Source of the DNA: Agarivorans sp. Toyoura001
GTDB taxonomy: Bacteria; Pseudomonadota; Gammaproteobacteria; Enterobacterales; Celerinatantimonadaceae
Reading direction: 5' to 3'
NCBI RefSeq assembly: GCF_005405585.1
Contig: NZ_BJEQ01000005.1
Coordinates: 217,474-281,473 of the forward strand
Length of the DNA: 64,000 nucleotides
Position 1 is the stretch's first letter, and the number at the start of each line of letters is the position of its first letter. Positions 8,736-15,779 of this stretch are shown here, in pieces. The translations under genes were made by a program, and so were the position numbers. The notes under the pieces are model-generated. The model saw only the letters and a list, made by a program, of their open reading frames with translations. It was not told the origin of the DNA and searched no databases.

Positions 8736-9611
8736 ATGCATTACCAAGGTAAAATTTATCGCCCGTGGATGGAGGCCGAGAGCGTATTGATTCAAACAAC
8801 CTTAGGTTGCAGCAACAACCAATGTACGTTTTGCACGATGTTTGACGATAAACGATTTAAAGTGCGCGAACTAGCCGACATTTTCATCGATATTGAAGAA
8901 GCCAGAGTTATTTACCCACGAGTAAAATCAATCTTTTTGATTGACGGTAACGTGATGGCGATTCGCACTGAAATGCTGGTTAGCATATTGGACAAAATCA
9001 AAACGACCTTTCCCGAAATTGAAAATATTTCGCTTTACTCAGGTTTTAATGATTTTCGCCGTAAGAGCATTACCGAGCTTAAAGAAATCAAATCTGCTGG
9101 TTTGGATATGGCATATACCGGTTTAGAGTCTGGCGACCCAATTGTATTGCAGCGTATCCAAAAACGGATGACTCGCGAACATGCAATAGAAGGTATGGAA
9201 CTGGCGCGAGAAGCCAACATTAAAGTATTAGCCTCGTTTATTTTTGGCTTGGGCGGTAAAGAGCGCTCAAAAGAGCACGCCATCAATACCACCTGTTTAC
9301 TTAACATTATTAAGCCGGATGCCATCGCGCCAATGGCTTTGGCGATTCAACCTGGCTCTGAGCTAGAGCGTGAAGTAGCGCGCGGTGAGTTTATATTGCC
9401 GACGCCTTTGCAAATTTTAGAAGAAGAAAAATACCTTTTAGAAAACTTAGCTGACTTCAATTGCTATTACTGGGGCGACCATGGCAATAACATTTCGCCA
9501 ATGCGGGGGATGTTTCCCGGAGTACGCCAGCCTTTCTTAGATAAAGTGAATGACAACATTGCCTACAACCCTGTGACTAAGCAAAACATTATTCAAACCT
9601 TCGCGTGGTAG
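8736..9611 (+). CDS. Radical SAM protein with CX4CX2C iron-sulfur motif
   Basis: The ATG at 8736 has GAGGAG five bases upstream. The 291-residue protein carries Cys25, Cys30 and Cys33 in TTLGCSNNQCTFC, spaced CX4CX2C instead of the canonical CX3CX2C. This is followed by a TIM-barrel-like sequence with SLYSGFND and AYTGLESGDP (SAM-contact region). It resembles COG1032-type proteins, frequent in anaerobes, that have a GCSxNxCTFC start. It lacks an N-terminal B12 domain. Such enzymes cleave S-adenosylmethionine to a radical using a 4Fe-4S cluster; the substrate here is unknown. It is a stand-alone gene bounded by terminators on both sides. Confidence 0.87.
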   Translation: MHYQGKIYRPWMEAESVLIQTTLGCSNNQCTFCTMFDDKRFKVRELADIFIDIEEARVIYPRVKSIFLIDGNVMAIRTEMLVSILDKIKTTFPEIENISLYSGFNDFRRKSITELKEIKSAGLDMAYTGLESGDPIVLQRIQKRMTREHAIEGMELAREANIKVLASFIFGLGGKERSKEHAINTTCLLNIIKPDAIAPMALAIQPGSELEREVARGEFILPTPLQILEEEKYLLENLADFNCYYWGDHGNNISPMRGMFPGVRQPFLDKVNDNIAYNPVTKQNIIQTFAW

Positions 9612-9628
9612 CAGTTTAACTGTCGATA

Positions 9629-9658
9629 AAAAACGCTTTGCCTAAGCAAAGCGTTTTT
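9629..9658. terminator. Bidirectional terminator between radical SAM and DUF411 genes
   Basis: A 13-bp perfect inverted repeat (AAAAACGCTTTGC / GCAAAGCGTTTTT) with a 4-nt loop is flanked by A and T runs. It can serve both the plus-strand radical SAM gene and the minus-strand DUF411 gene. Confidence 0.9.
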
Positions 9659-9694
9659 CGCTTAGCTGTGACTACGAATCACTGAGAGCACAAG

Positions 9695-10135
9695 TTAATA
9701 TTGTTGATACAAGCCAAGTCCCTCTTCTGAAAAACTAATCACCTTAAAATCTTTATATGCTTGCCCTGGTTTAGCCATACCCGGTGAATGTTGTGGCATC
9801 CCCGGAGCAGCCAAGCCTTTTATGTTAGCTGGGCGCTCTTTTAGTAAACGGGCAATATCCGCTTCTGGTACATGCCCTTCAATCAAATACCCGTCTATTA
9901 CCGCGCTGTGGCAAGATTGTAACTGCGCCGGCATTGCGTACTGTTTTTTAATAGGTGTCCAATCACTTTGATGGTGAACGTTTACGGTATACCCTTTCTG
10001 TTCCATAATCGCAGCCCATTCTTTACAGCATCCGCAAGTAGGCGATTTATAGAGTTCGATAGTTGTTGCAGCAAATAGTGCATTGCTAAAAAGCAATGCC
10101 AGCACCAGGCTGAGGTTTCTAGTTAATCTCATCAT
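9695..10135 (-). CDS. DUF411 periplasmic metal-binding protein
   Basis: A signal peptide (residues 1-22, ending NALFA) precedes a thioredoxin-like start, TIELYKSPTCGCCKEW, with Cys34, Cys36 and Cys37. Further family blocks are LQSCHSAVIDGYLIEGHVP and KGLAAPGMPQHSPGM. DUF411 proteins are often found in copper and other metal resistance clusters and are thought to bind metal in the periplasm. The start codon overlaps the stop of the upstream cytochrome gene by one base (TAATG), indicating translational coupling. Confidence 0.88.
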   Translation of the reverse strand: MMRLTRNLSLVLALLFSNALFAATTIELYKSPTCGCCKEWAAIMEQKGYTVNVHHQSDWTPIKKQYAMPAQLQSCHSAVIDGYLIEGHVPEADIARLLKERPANIKGLAAPGMPQHSPGMAKPGQAYKDFKVISFSEEGLGLYQQY

Positions 10136-10734
10136 TAGTTCTCTTGTTCTTTATTAGTTAAGGTTAGCTGATTGTTTAAAGCATTTAGGGTTACGGCTTG
10201 CTTAGGCGTTACAAAGCTAACGGCTTGGGTATCGAGGGGAGCAATTTTTAAAGCTTGCGGTTCACCTAACAGACTCACATCAAGCAATAGTTCACTAAAG
10301 GTGTCATTTTTAATCACCAATTGATGGGACGTATTAGGCAACAAATGAACTTGGCTAGGCTTAGCCCCTTCGGCAACATTCCACTCGATCAGCGTCATCT
10401 CTTTTAGAGCCTGCAGATAATCGCTCAACGAAACGCGCTGTTGCGCGTTCAACGCTCGGGCTAACAACTGCATAGTGGGCTCATTCTCTAAAGCTTGATT
10501 GAGTTGTTGCAAACTAGCCCCGCGAATATTGCCTCCCACATTGCCAGCACCATTTGCGTACTTACCATGGCAAGCAGAGCAACCATAGCCTCCTACCGTT
10601 TGGTATAGATGTTCGTCAGCTATCGCCGTTAGACAAAACGATACAAGTAGCACTAGTAGGTGCTTTGTGTTGATGGGTTTATACCCTCTAGCCCATGCCT
10701 GAATTAGCCTTGAGCTAATCACAAAAATTGTCAT
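10135..10734 (-). CDS. Periplasmic monohaem cytochrome c-like protein
   Basis: A signal-type hydrophobic stretch at about residues 24-39 precedes the haem-binding motif GCSACHG (Cys52, Cys55, His56). The cytochrome c domain reaches about residue 110. A C-terminal half of about 90 residues, rich in beta strands (SHQLVIKNDTFSELLLDVS), is not part of a usual class I cytochrome and may be a cupredoxin-like or recognition domain. It is coupled to DUF411 by a one-base stop/start overlap. It would pass electrons in the periplasm, perhaps for metal redox; the partner is unknown. The N-region before the hydrophobic core is long, so the true start may be internal. Confidence 0.75.
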   Translation of the reverse strand: MTIFVISSRLIQAWARGYKPINTKHLLVLLVSFCLTAIADEHLYQTVGGYGCSACHGKYANGAGNVGGNIRGASLQQLNQALENEPTMQLLARALNAQQRVSLSDYLQALKEMTLIEWNVAEGAKPSQVHLLPNTSHQLVIKNDTFSELLLDVSLLGEPQALKIAPLDTQAVSFVTPKQAVTLNALNNQLTLTNKEQEN

Positions 10735-10817
10735 ATCTATTCCGATTTATTATTTAAAAGATCCCAATAGGGATAGCCACAACACCGCGTTGGTGATGTG
10801 TTTAAAAACAACAAAAC

Positions 10818-11219
10818 TTATAGAATCGGAGGGCGGTAGAGCGAGTCGGTAATTATTGAGGGAGCGTGTTGTTGCTCCAAATGTAGCACCGAGCGAGTAC
10901 TGGCTAACTCGGTAACATGTAAAGCGGTAGTGATAGTTAAGGGCGGAACAACACATGCAGCACCGCAGCAATGGGTGCTATTAGGTATGGTGTACGATGT
11001 CGAACTATCACCCAGCCGAATGTCAAAGCCTTTGAGAAGACTAGTATGGCAGTCCACCATTGAATGATGAGAAAGGGTCGAGGATTCAAGTTGTTGCTGA
11101 GAGCTATGCGCAGGCATAAAGGACATTTCAAGCATTGCTGCGTTCGCACTTAAGCCGCTTAGCAAAAATGCCAGCAAACTAAAGTAACTTAGCCAAGTTT
11201 GAATACTGCGCGTAAACAT
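10818..11219 (-). CDS. Small secreted His/Cys-containing protein, probable metal binder
   Basis: The 133-residue protein has a signal peptide (MFTRSIQTWLSY...SANA). The mature part holds scattered His, Met and Cys residues (MSFMPAHSSQ, SHHSMVDCH, HCCGAACVVPP). The layout resembles short periplasmic proteins of the DUF2946/CopL kind in copper loci, but I do not recognise a definite family. It lies 83 bp upstream of the cytochrome c gene on the same strand, so the three genes probably form a metal-handling operon. Confidence 0.6.
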   Translation of the reverse strand: MFTRSIQTWLSYFSLLAFLLSGLSANAAMLEMSFMPAHSSQQQLESSTLSHHSMVDCHTSLLKGFDIRLGDSSTSYTIPNSTHCCGAACVVPPLTITTALHVTELASTRSVLHLEQQHAPSIITDSLYRPPIL

Positions 11220-11345
11220 AGCACCACGTTATTGATTGAATCTACGCGACGATACCCACTCACCTATACAATTGCAAGCTAAGCGACTCAACTCTGCAAA
11301 CGGGTAACAGAGTGCAATAAGAGCCGTTTACCAACACCACTTTTA

Positions 11346-11554
11346 TTAATTTATTTGCGCCAGTTTCTTCTTGTCAAATTGCTGCCACAACTTCTCATGA
11401 AAATAGAAAGCCACTGTGTTTATCGCTGGTTCAATAAGGGCAATCACACCACCAATTAAAGCGCTTCCGGTTAAGGTATAGGTCACCGAGAACGCACACT
11501 AAAATGTAAAATGGCAAAACTGATAGTTTTAAGAAACTCTTGAGATAACTGCAT
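11346..11554 (-). pseudogene. Frameshifted DUF2061 small membrane protein gene
   Basis: From an ATG at 11554, with GGAG upstream, the minus strand reads MQLSQEFLKTISFAILHFSV and then hits a stop soon after. One frame over, the sequence continues CAFSVTYTLTGSALIGGVI, then ALIEPAINTVAFYFHEKLW, and ends at TAA 11346. Joined, the two parts match the whole of DUF2061, a small two-helix membrane protein of about 70 residues. The span is 209 bp, one base short of 70 codons, consistent with a single-base deletion near 11497. It is either a real pseudogene or a sequencing error; the codons on both sides of the break look preserved. Confidence 0.8.
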
Positions 11555-11680
11555 AAGGACTCCCGTAAATAAAGAGCCAACTTAGCGGGAATTTGACTCA
11601 ACAGGCAGTAACTTACGGTAACCTGATATTAGGCGGGCGTAACAGTAAGCAACTCACCATTACGCCGCAACGAAGTTCAT

Positions 11681-13093
11681 TTAGGAGATAACATCACCTG
11701 AAGGTTTTACATTTTTAAAGCTACCGCTAGGATTACTGGCCTTATCAAACCTAAACACATTCTTATCTACCTCTCGGTGAATAGTAATATCAATGTAAGT
11801 GGTTTGATTAGCACCACACACTTCGTCTATGGCTAAACCTTCTGAACGAAACTGTGTATTGCAGTAAAAAGAGAAGCCTTTGTTTGGCCTTGCCATCACT
11901 TGCAAACCAAAGCAGTTATCTTTGATTTGCGACATTTTGTCGGCATCAATGTAATACACCAAACTATGAGTTGCGGTGTTCATTTGCTTATCAACAAAAA
12001 AGCCCTCGGGCAGTTGGTGAGGCTTATAACCTTTGCCTGCCAGAAGCAAAATATCATAATCTTCATTTTGAATATGCTCGCCATTTTGGTCACGTACTCT
12101 CACCACCAACATGCAATACTTACCAATAAGCTGCTTTTTACCGATAGGCACTTTGGCCTGTTCAGATTGAGTCAGCTGCTTCATCTCTTGGCTTCGCTGA
12201 GAATAATCCGCAGCTGAGTTTACTGTTAAACAGGCAAGAACTTGGTCTACCACAATATGGTGGTTTGCGGTGTTGGCTTTGTTTGCCAAAATACCCATTT
12301 TGGTACCCGAGTGGCTAAACTCACTTAACACGCCAATAGGCACGGCAGCGGGTCGACGAATTGGTTCAATGTCACTGGGTTTTAAGCGGTAAGCTTTGCC
12401 CGCCACCCCATTAATCAGCTCTTCTGATTGCTCCAAGGCTAAATATCGGTAATTCATATTAGCGCCAGCTACCCTTACAACACCATCAGACCCTGATTCA
12501 ACCAGATAGCCATTTAAAAAATCATAGAATTTGCTATCAATTCCTTGGCCAGATAACACAAAAGGATAGAAGCTGTTATTGGCATAATCATAAGCCATAC
12601 CGTTTTCATTAAGCTGCCATTGCCCTTGGCTACCCAAACAAAGCCAATCAAGTATTCGCTGACCAGGTTCAACGCCAGCAAACCAAGATTTAATTCGCCC
12701 TACCCGCTGCTTACCTAAAGCCGCCAGAGTAGAGCCATGATTTGCCGGCGCCAACATTACTAAATGCTGCAAGGGTAATGTGGCGAGTCCCGCAGAGCCG
12801 TAATACTTATCTACCCAGGCTCGTACAACAGGCCCCCCGGTAGAATGAGTAATGCATGAGAAAGGTTGAATCTGGTCTTGATTACCAGGAAGATCTTTTA
12901 AGGCTTGTTCCATAGCGCGAGCAATATCATCCATCGACACTTCATCATGAAAGCTGATGTATTTACCCAAATAGATGTGGTCTATATCGATGCTAAGGCC
13001 TACCGAAGCAGACTTAGACACTAAGGACTGCGGCAACTCCCCGTAGGTAGAAGTATTGGTTACGCTCCAACCATGCACAAAAATCAGCTTCAT
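11681..13093 (-). CDS. Lipase/phospholipase-type alpha/beta hydrolase
   Basis: The start at 13093 follows GGAAGT. The 470-residue protein opens with KLIFVHGWS (oxyanion-hole HG) and has its nucleophile elbow at CITHSTGGPVVRAW (Ser84). The first Gly of GxSxG is replaced by Thr, as in some PGAP1-like and plant-type lipases. HLVMLAPANHGS follows. The catalytic domain ends near residue 300. The last 170 residues form a strand-rich domain I do not recognise. No signal peptide is present, so it is cytoplasmic or exported by a dedicated route such as type VI secretion (inference). No secretion genes lie next to it. Confidence 0.75.
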   Translation of the reverse strand: MKLIFVHGWSVTNTSTYGELPQSLVSKSASVGLSIDIDHIYLGKYISFHDEVSMDDIARAMEQALKDLPGNQDQIQPFSCITHSTGGPVVRAWVDKYYGSAGLATLPLQHLVMLAPANHGSTLAALGKQRVGRIKSWFAGVEPGQRILDWLCLGSQGQWQLNENGMAYDYANNSFYPFVLSGQGIDSKFYDFLNGYLVESGSDGVVRVAGANMNYRYLALEQSEELINGVAGKAYRLKPSDIEPIRRPAAVPIGVLSEFSHSGTKMGILANKANTANHHIVVDQVLACLTVNSAADYSQRSQEMKQLTQSEQAKVPIGKKQLIGKYCMLVVRVRDQNGEHIQNEDYDILLLAGKGYKPHQLPEGFFVDKQMNTATHSLVYYIDADKMSQIKDNCFGLQVMARPNKGFSFYCNTQFRSEGLAIDEVCGANQTTYIDITIHREVDKNVFRFDKASNPSGSFKNVKPSGDVIS

Positions 13094-13329
13094 TTTATTA
13101 CTTCCATGTAATTAGTAGATTTATTTCAGTACTTTACAATAAAAGGCCAGATGTTAAACAATGGTTAACAAATAGCAACGATAGTTTTGTTATCGTTAAT
13201 AATGAGCTTAAGAAGAAACCTGACGTTTCGCGATATTAGCTTGTCAGCAAAGCCAATATTTGCCGATTTGGCTGTAGCAGATAATGAACAGTGACGAGCA
13301 GGCTAAACCACAAAAACATAGCCAATAGA

Positions 13330-15009
13330 CTAAGGTTGGCGCAAGCTGACAACCAATTGTTGGATAGTTTTAGGGGCAGGATTAACAAAATATTGAATCA
13401 CAAATGCGCTGGAAAAGTTAATCACCATACCTAAAGCACCGATACCCTCTGGTGATATTCCCCAAAGCCAGCCGTCGGCGTTGTTGGCTGGAGGATTCAG
13501 GTACTTAAAATAAACAATGTAACCAAGCGTAAATAACATTCCGTTAAGCATGCCTGCGATAGCGGCTTGTCGACTCATTTTACGGACAAAGATGCCTAAG
13601 ATGATTGCCGGAAACAACGAACTCGCCGCCAAACCAAAAGCAATAGCAACCACTTCAGCCACAAGCGCAGGGGGATTAGCACCAAAATAGCCGGCAGCAA
13701 TAATCGCTATAACCGCACTTATTCGCGCCCACTTTAGCTCTTGTTGGTCACTCAAATTTTTGTTCAGCGTTTGCTTAAGTATGTCGTGAGAAATTGAGCT
13801 AGAAATCACCAGCAATAAACCTGCAGCGGTAGACAATGCGGCCGCTAAGCCACCGGCCGCCACTAGGGCGACCACCCAGTTAGGTAGCTGGGCTAATTCA
13901 GGGGAAGCTAACACAATAATATCGGGATTAATGCCAATCTCATTTCGCTGGTCGCCTGAATAAAACAACCGTCCATCACCGTTGTTGTCGCTCCACTCTA
14001 CTAAGCCGGCTTGCTGCCAATTACTCAACCAGGCAGGGCTATGCTCTTCAGCAACACCCTGCATATTTGCGCCATTAATTGATTCAATAATATTCACTTT
14101 GGCAAAAGCGGCCACAGCAGGTGCGGCGGTATACAAAATAGCGATAAACACCAAAGCGTAAGCCACCGATAAACGGGTATCTTTTACTTTCGCAACGGTT
14201 TGAAAGCGAATAATAATATGCGGCAAGCCCGCTGTTCCCATCATCAATGCAGCGGTAATAAAGAATCTATCGGCTAAACTTCGTGCGCCATTGGTGAAAG
14301 AGTTAAAACCTAGCTGTTGCGACAAACCATCTAAGCGGTCTAATAAATACACCTCAGAACTGCCACTTAAACTGGCTCCGAGACCTATTTGTGGGAATAC
14401 TTGCCCGGTAAGCGCGAACGAGGTAAAAATAGCCGGCACTAAAAAGGCAAAAATTAATACGCAATATTGCGCCACTTGCGTATAGGTGATGCCTTTCATT
14501 CCTCCCCACACTGCGTAAACAAACACTATAGCCATGCCTAACATCACACCAAGGTTTACATTTACATCGAGAAATCGAGCAAACACTACGCCTACGCCGC
14601 GCATTTGGCCTGCAACATAGATAAAGCTAATAAACACCGTACAGGTTACAGCCAATAAACGCGCCGATTGGGAGTAATAGCGCTCGCCAATAAAGTCTGC
14701 CACGGTTACCTGACCAAAGCGCTTTAAATACGGGGCTAAGCATAAAGCGAGCAACACATACCCGCCGGTCCAGCCCATGAGGTAAACCGCAGCGTCGTAG
14801 CCTAAAAAAGAAATCAGTCCTGCCAAGGAAATAAAAGAAGCAGCCGACATCCAATTAGCAGCACTAGCGAGGCCATTTGTAAGAGGATGAATTTGTGCAT
14901 TGGCGAGATAAAAATCGTGGGTGGTCTTGGCCTTAGCCCATACCGCAATAATCATATACAGGGTAAAGCTAGAAGCGATAAATATCGATGTCCAAGTTTG
15001 AATATCCAT
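13330..15009 (-). CDS. Sodium:solute symporter, VC_2705-like subfamily (large subunit, unpaired)
   Basis: The 559-residue protein has about 13 membrane segments and conserved SSF blocks: ANWMSAASFISLAGLISFLGYD, MRGVGVVFARF, GGLAAALSTAAGLLL and ISSSISHDILK. It is closely related along its whole length to the symporter at 26885-28621. This subfamily imports small organic acids with Na+ and is usually encoded next to a DUF4212 small subunit. Here no such gene precedes it: the upstream 90 bp do not encode the partner, and no strong ribosome site is visible. Confidence 0.9.
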   Translation of the reverse strand: MDIQTWTSIFIASSFTLYMIIAVWAKAKTTHDFYLANAQIHPLTNGLASAANWMSAASFISLAGLISFLGYDAAVYLMGWTGGYVLLALCLAPYLKRFGQVTVADFIGERYYSQSARLLAVTCTVFISFIYVAGQMRGVGVVFARFLDVNVNLGVMLGMAIVFVYAVWGGMKGITYTQVAQYCVLIFAFLVPAIFTSFALTGQVFPQIGLGASLSGSSEVYLLDRLDGLSQQLGFNSFTNGARSLADRFFITAALMMGTAGLPHIIIRFQTVAKVKDTRLSVAYALVFIAILYTAAPAVAAFAKVNIIESINGANMQGVAEEHSPAWLSNWQQAGLVEWSDNNGDGRLFYSGDQRNEIGINPDIIVLASPELAQLPNWVVALVAAGGLAAALSTAAGLLLVISSSISHDILKQTLNKNLSDQQELKWARISAVIAIIAAGYFGANPPALVAEVVAIAFGLAASSLFPAIILGIFVRKMSRQAAIAGMLNGMLFTLGYIVYFKYLNPPANNADGWLWGISPEGIGALGMVINFSSAFVIQYFVNPAPKTIQQLVVSLRQP

Positions 15010-15302
15010 CTAATGCTGCGCTGCATCTTTAAAAGATAGTGCTAGCTGCTCACTGAATAAATCTGTCACAACAACCCAAAGGTTAAATAATTGTTACGTA
15101 TCAACTTAGGTGTTTATTAAGTGCTTGAAACTTAGACTTTGGTATAGATGAGTGACTCAATAGTGATAAACCCAGCTCTCAATTTAATTGACGCTGTAAC
15201 AACATGAAATACAAAGAGTAAAGACTAAGGGTTAAAAAGCTATCCTTTAGTCTAACGAGGATAATTCAACCGGATACAAACGTAGGACACATAGGAAAAG
15301 AC

Positions 15303-15330
15303 AAAAAAAGAGCTCTTGCAAAGCAAGAGC
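15303..15330 (-). terminator. Rho-independent terminator of the RNA candidate
   Basis: An 8-bp GC-rich stem (GCTCTTGC / GCAAGAGC) with a 3-nt loop is followed on the minus strand by TCTTTTTTT. Confidence 0.85.
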
Positions 15331-15416
15331 CAATGGAAACGTGCTTTTTGGAAACCTTCAACACTACTCCCCTCGATGTAGTGCTCGCCGACCAAAGCTA
15401 GAAGGTTCAAGCTACC
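15303..15416 (-). ncRNA. Structured small RNA candidate with own promoter and terminator
   Basis: On the minus strand, a -35 TTGACC (15449-15444), a 16-bp spacer and an extended -10 TGC-TAATTT (15430-15422) predict a transcript start near 15416. The RNA folds as an outer stem of 7 bp (15401-15407 with 15353-15359) enclosing a 6-bp hairpin (15378-15383 with 15362-15367). The loop of that hairpin is purine-rich and contains GGGGA. A linker with a run of five As follows, then an 8-bp terminator hairpin (15330-15323 / 15319-15312) and a run of seven Us. The length is about 115 nt. I do not recognise it as Spot 42, RyhB, Qrr or CsrB. It might act in trans or be an attenuator leader for the symporter at 15009. 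Confidence 0.6.
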
Positions 15417-15779
15417 AATCTAAATTAGCATGTTAATTTGGAAGGTCAACCTTAAATTTTACAATTCATTAACTTTATGTGAACAAGCTAACATGCTGAA
15501 GAAACGAACCATTTTTCGATCTCTTTTAAGGTTTCAAACGTACTTTACTTAATAACAACTCATGTTTTTTAGAAAAAATTTTTGAATATACCGAATTTTG
15601 AACAATCTGATTTTATCTGACCGCGTGGCAACAATTGATGACTTTAACTTTGCAAAAAAATGCTTATTTTTTATAAATTTATTTTGACCATGGTATAAGC
15701 TTATTTTAGCGCTTCATGAAATCTTTTGTTTCCAAATTCTATCTTTTATAGAGATAGCTTGTTTTAGGAGGCCTAGGCC

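Larger units (their letters stand above)
15010..15779. other. Long intergenic region holding promoters and an RNA candidate
   Basis: This 770-bp stretch separates the symporter from prkA. It has no convincing ORF. It contains the RNA candidate at 15303-15416. The 130 bp before prkA are A/T-rich and end in a CTATCTTTTATAGAGATAG palindrome-like sequence and an AGGAGG ribosome site. That part probably holds the prkA promoter. Confidence 0.6.

Noticed and set aside
15010..15100. A missing DUF4212 gene upstream of the first symporter
   Set aside because: The frame that ends right at the symporter start gives only a short sequence with internal stops and no resemblance to DUF4212.
15303..15416. 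Identification of the RNA candidate as Spot 42, RyhB, Qrr or CsrB
   Set aside because: The conserved cores of those RNAs are not present; only general features (stems, A-rich linker and terminator) match.
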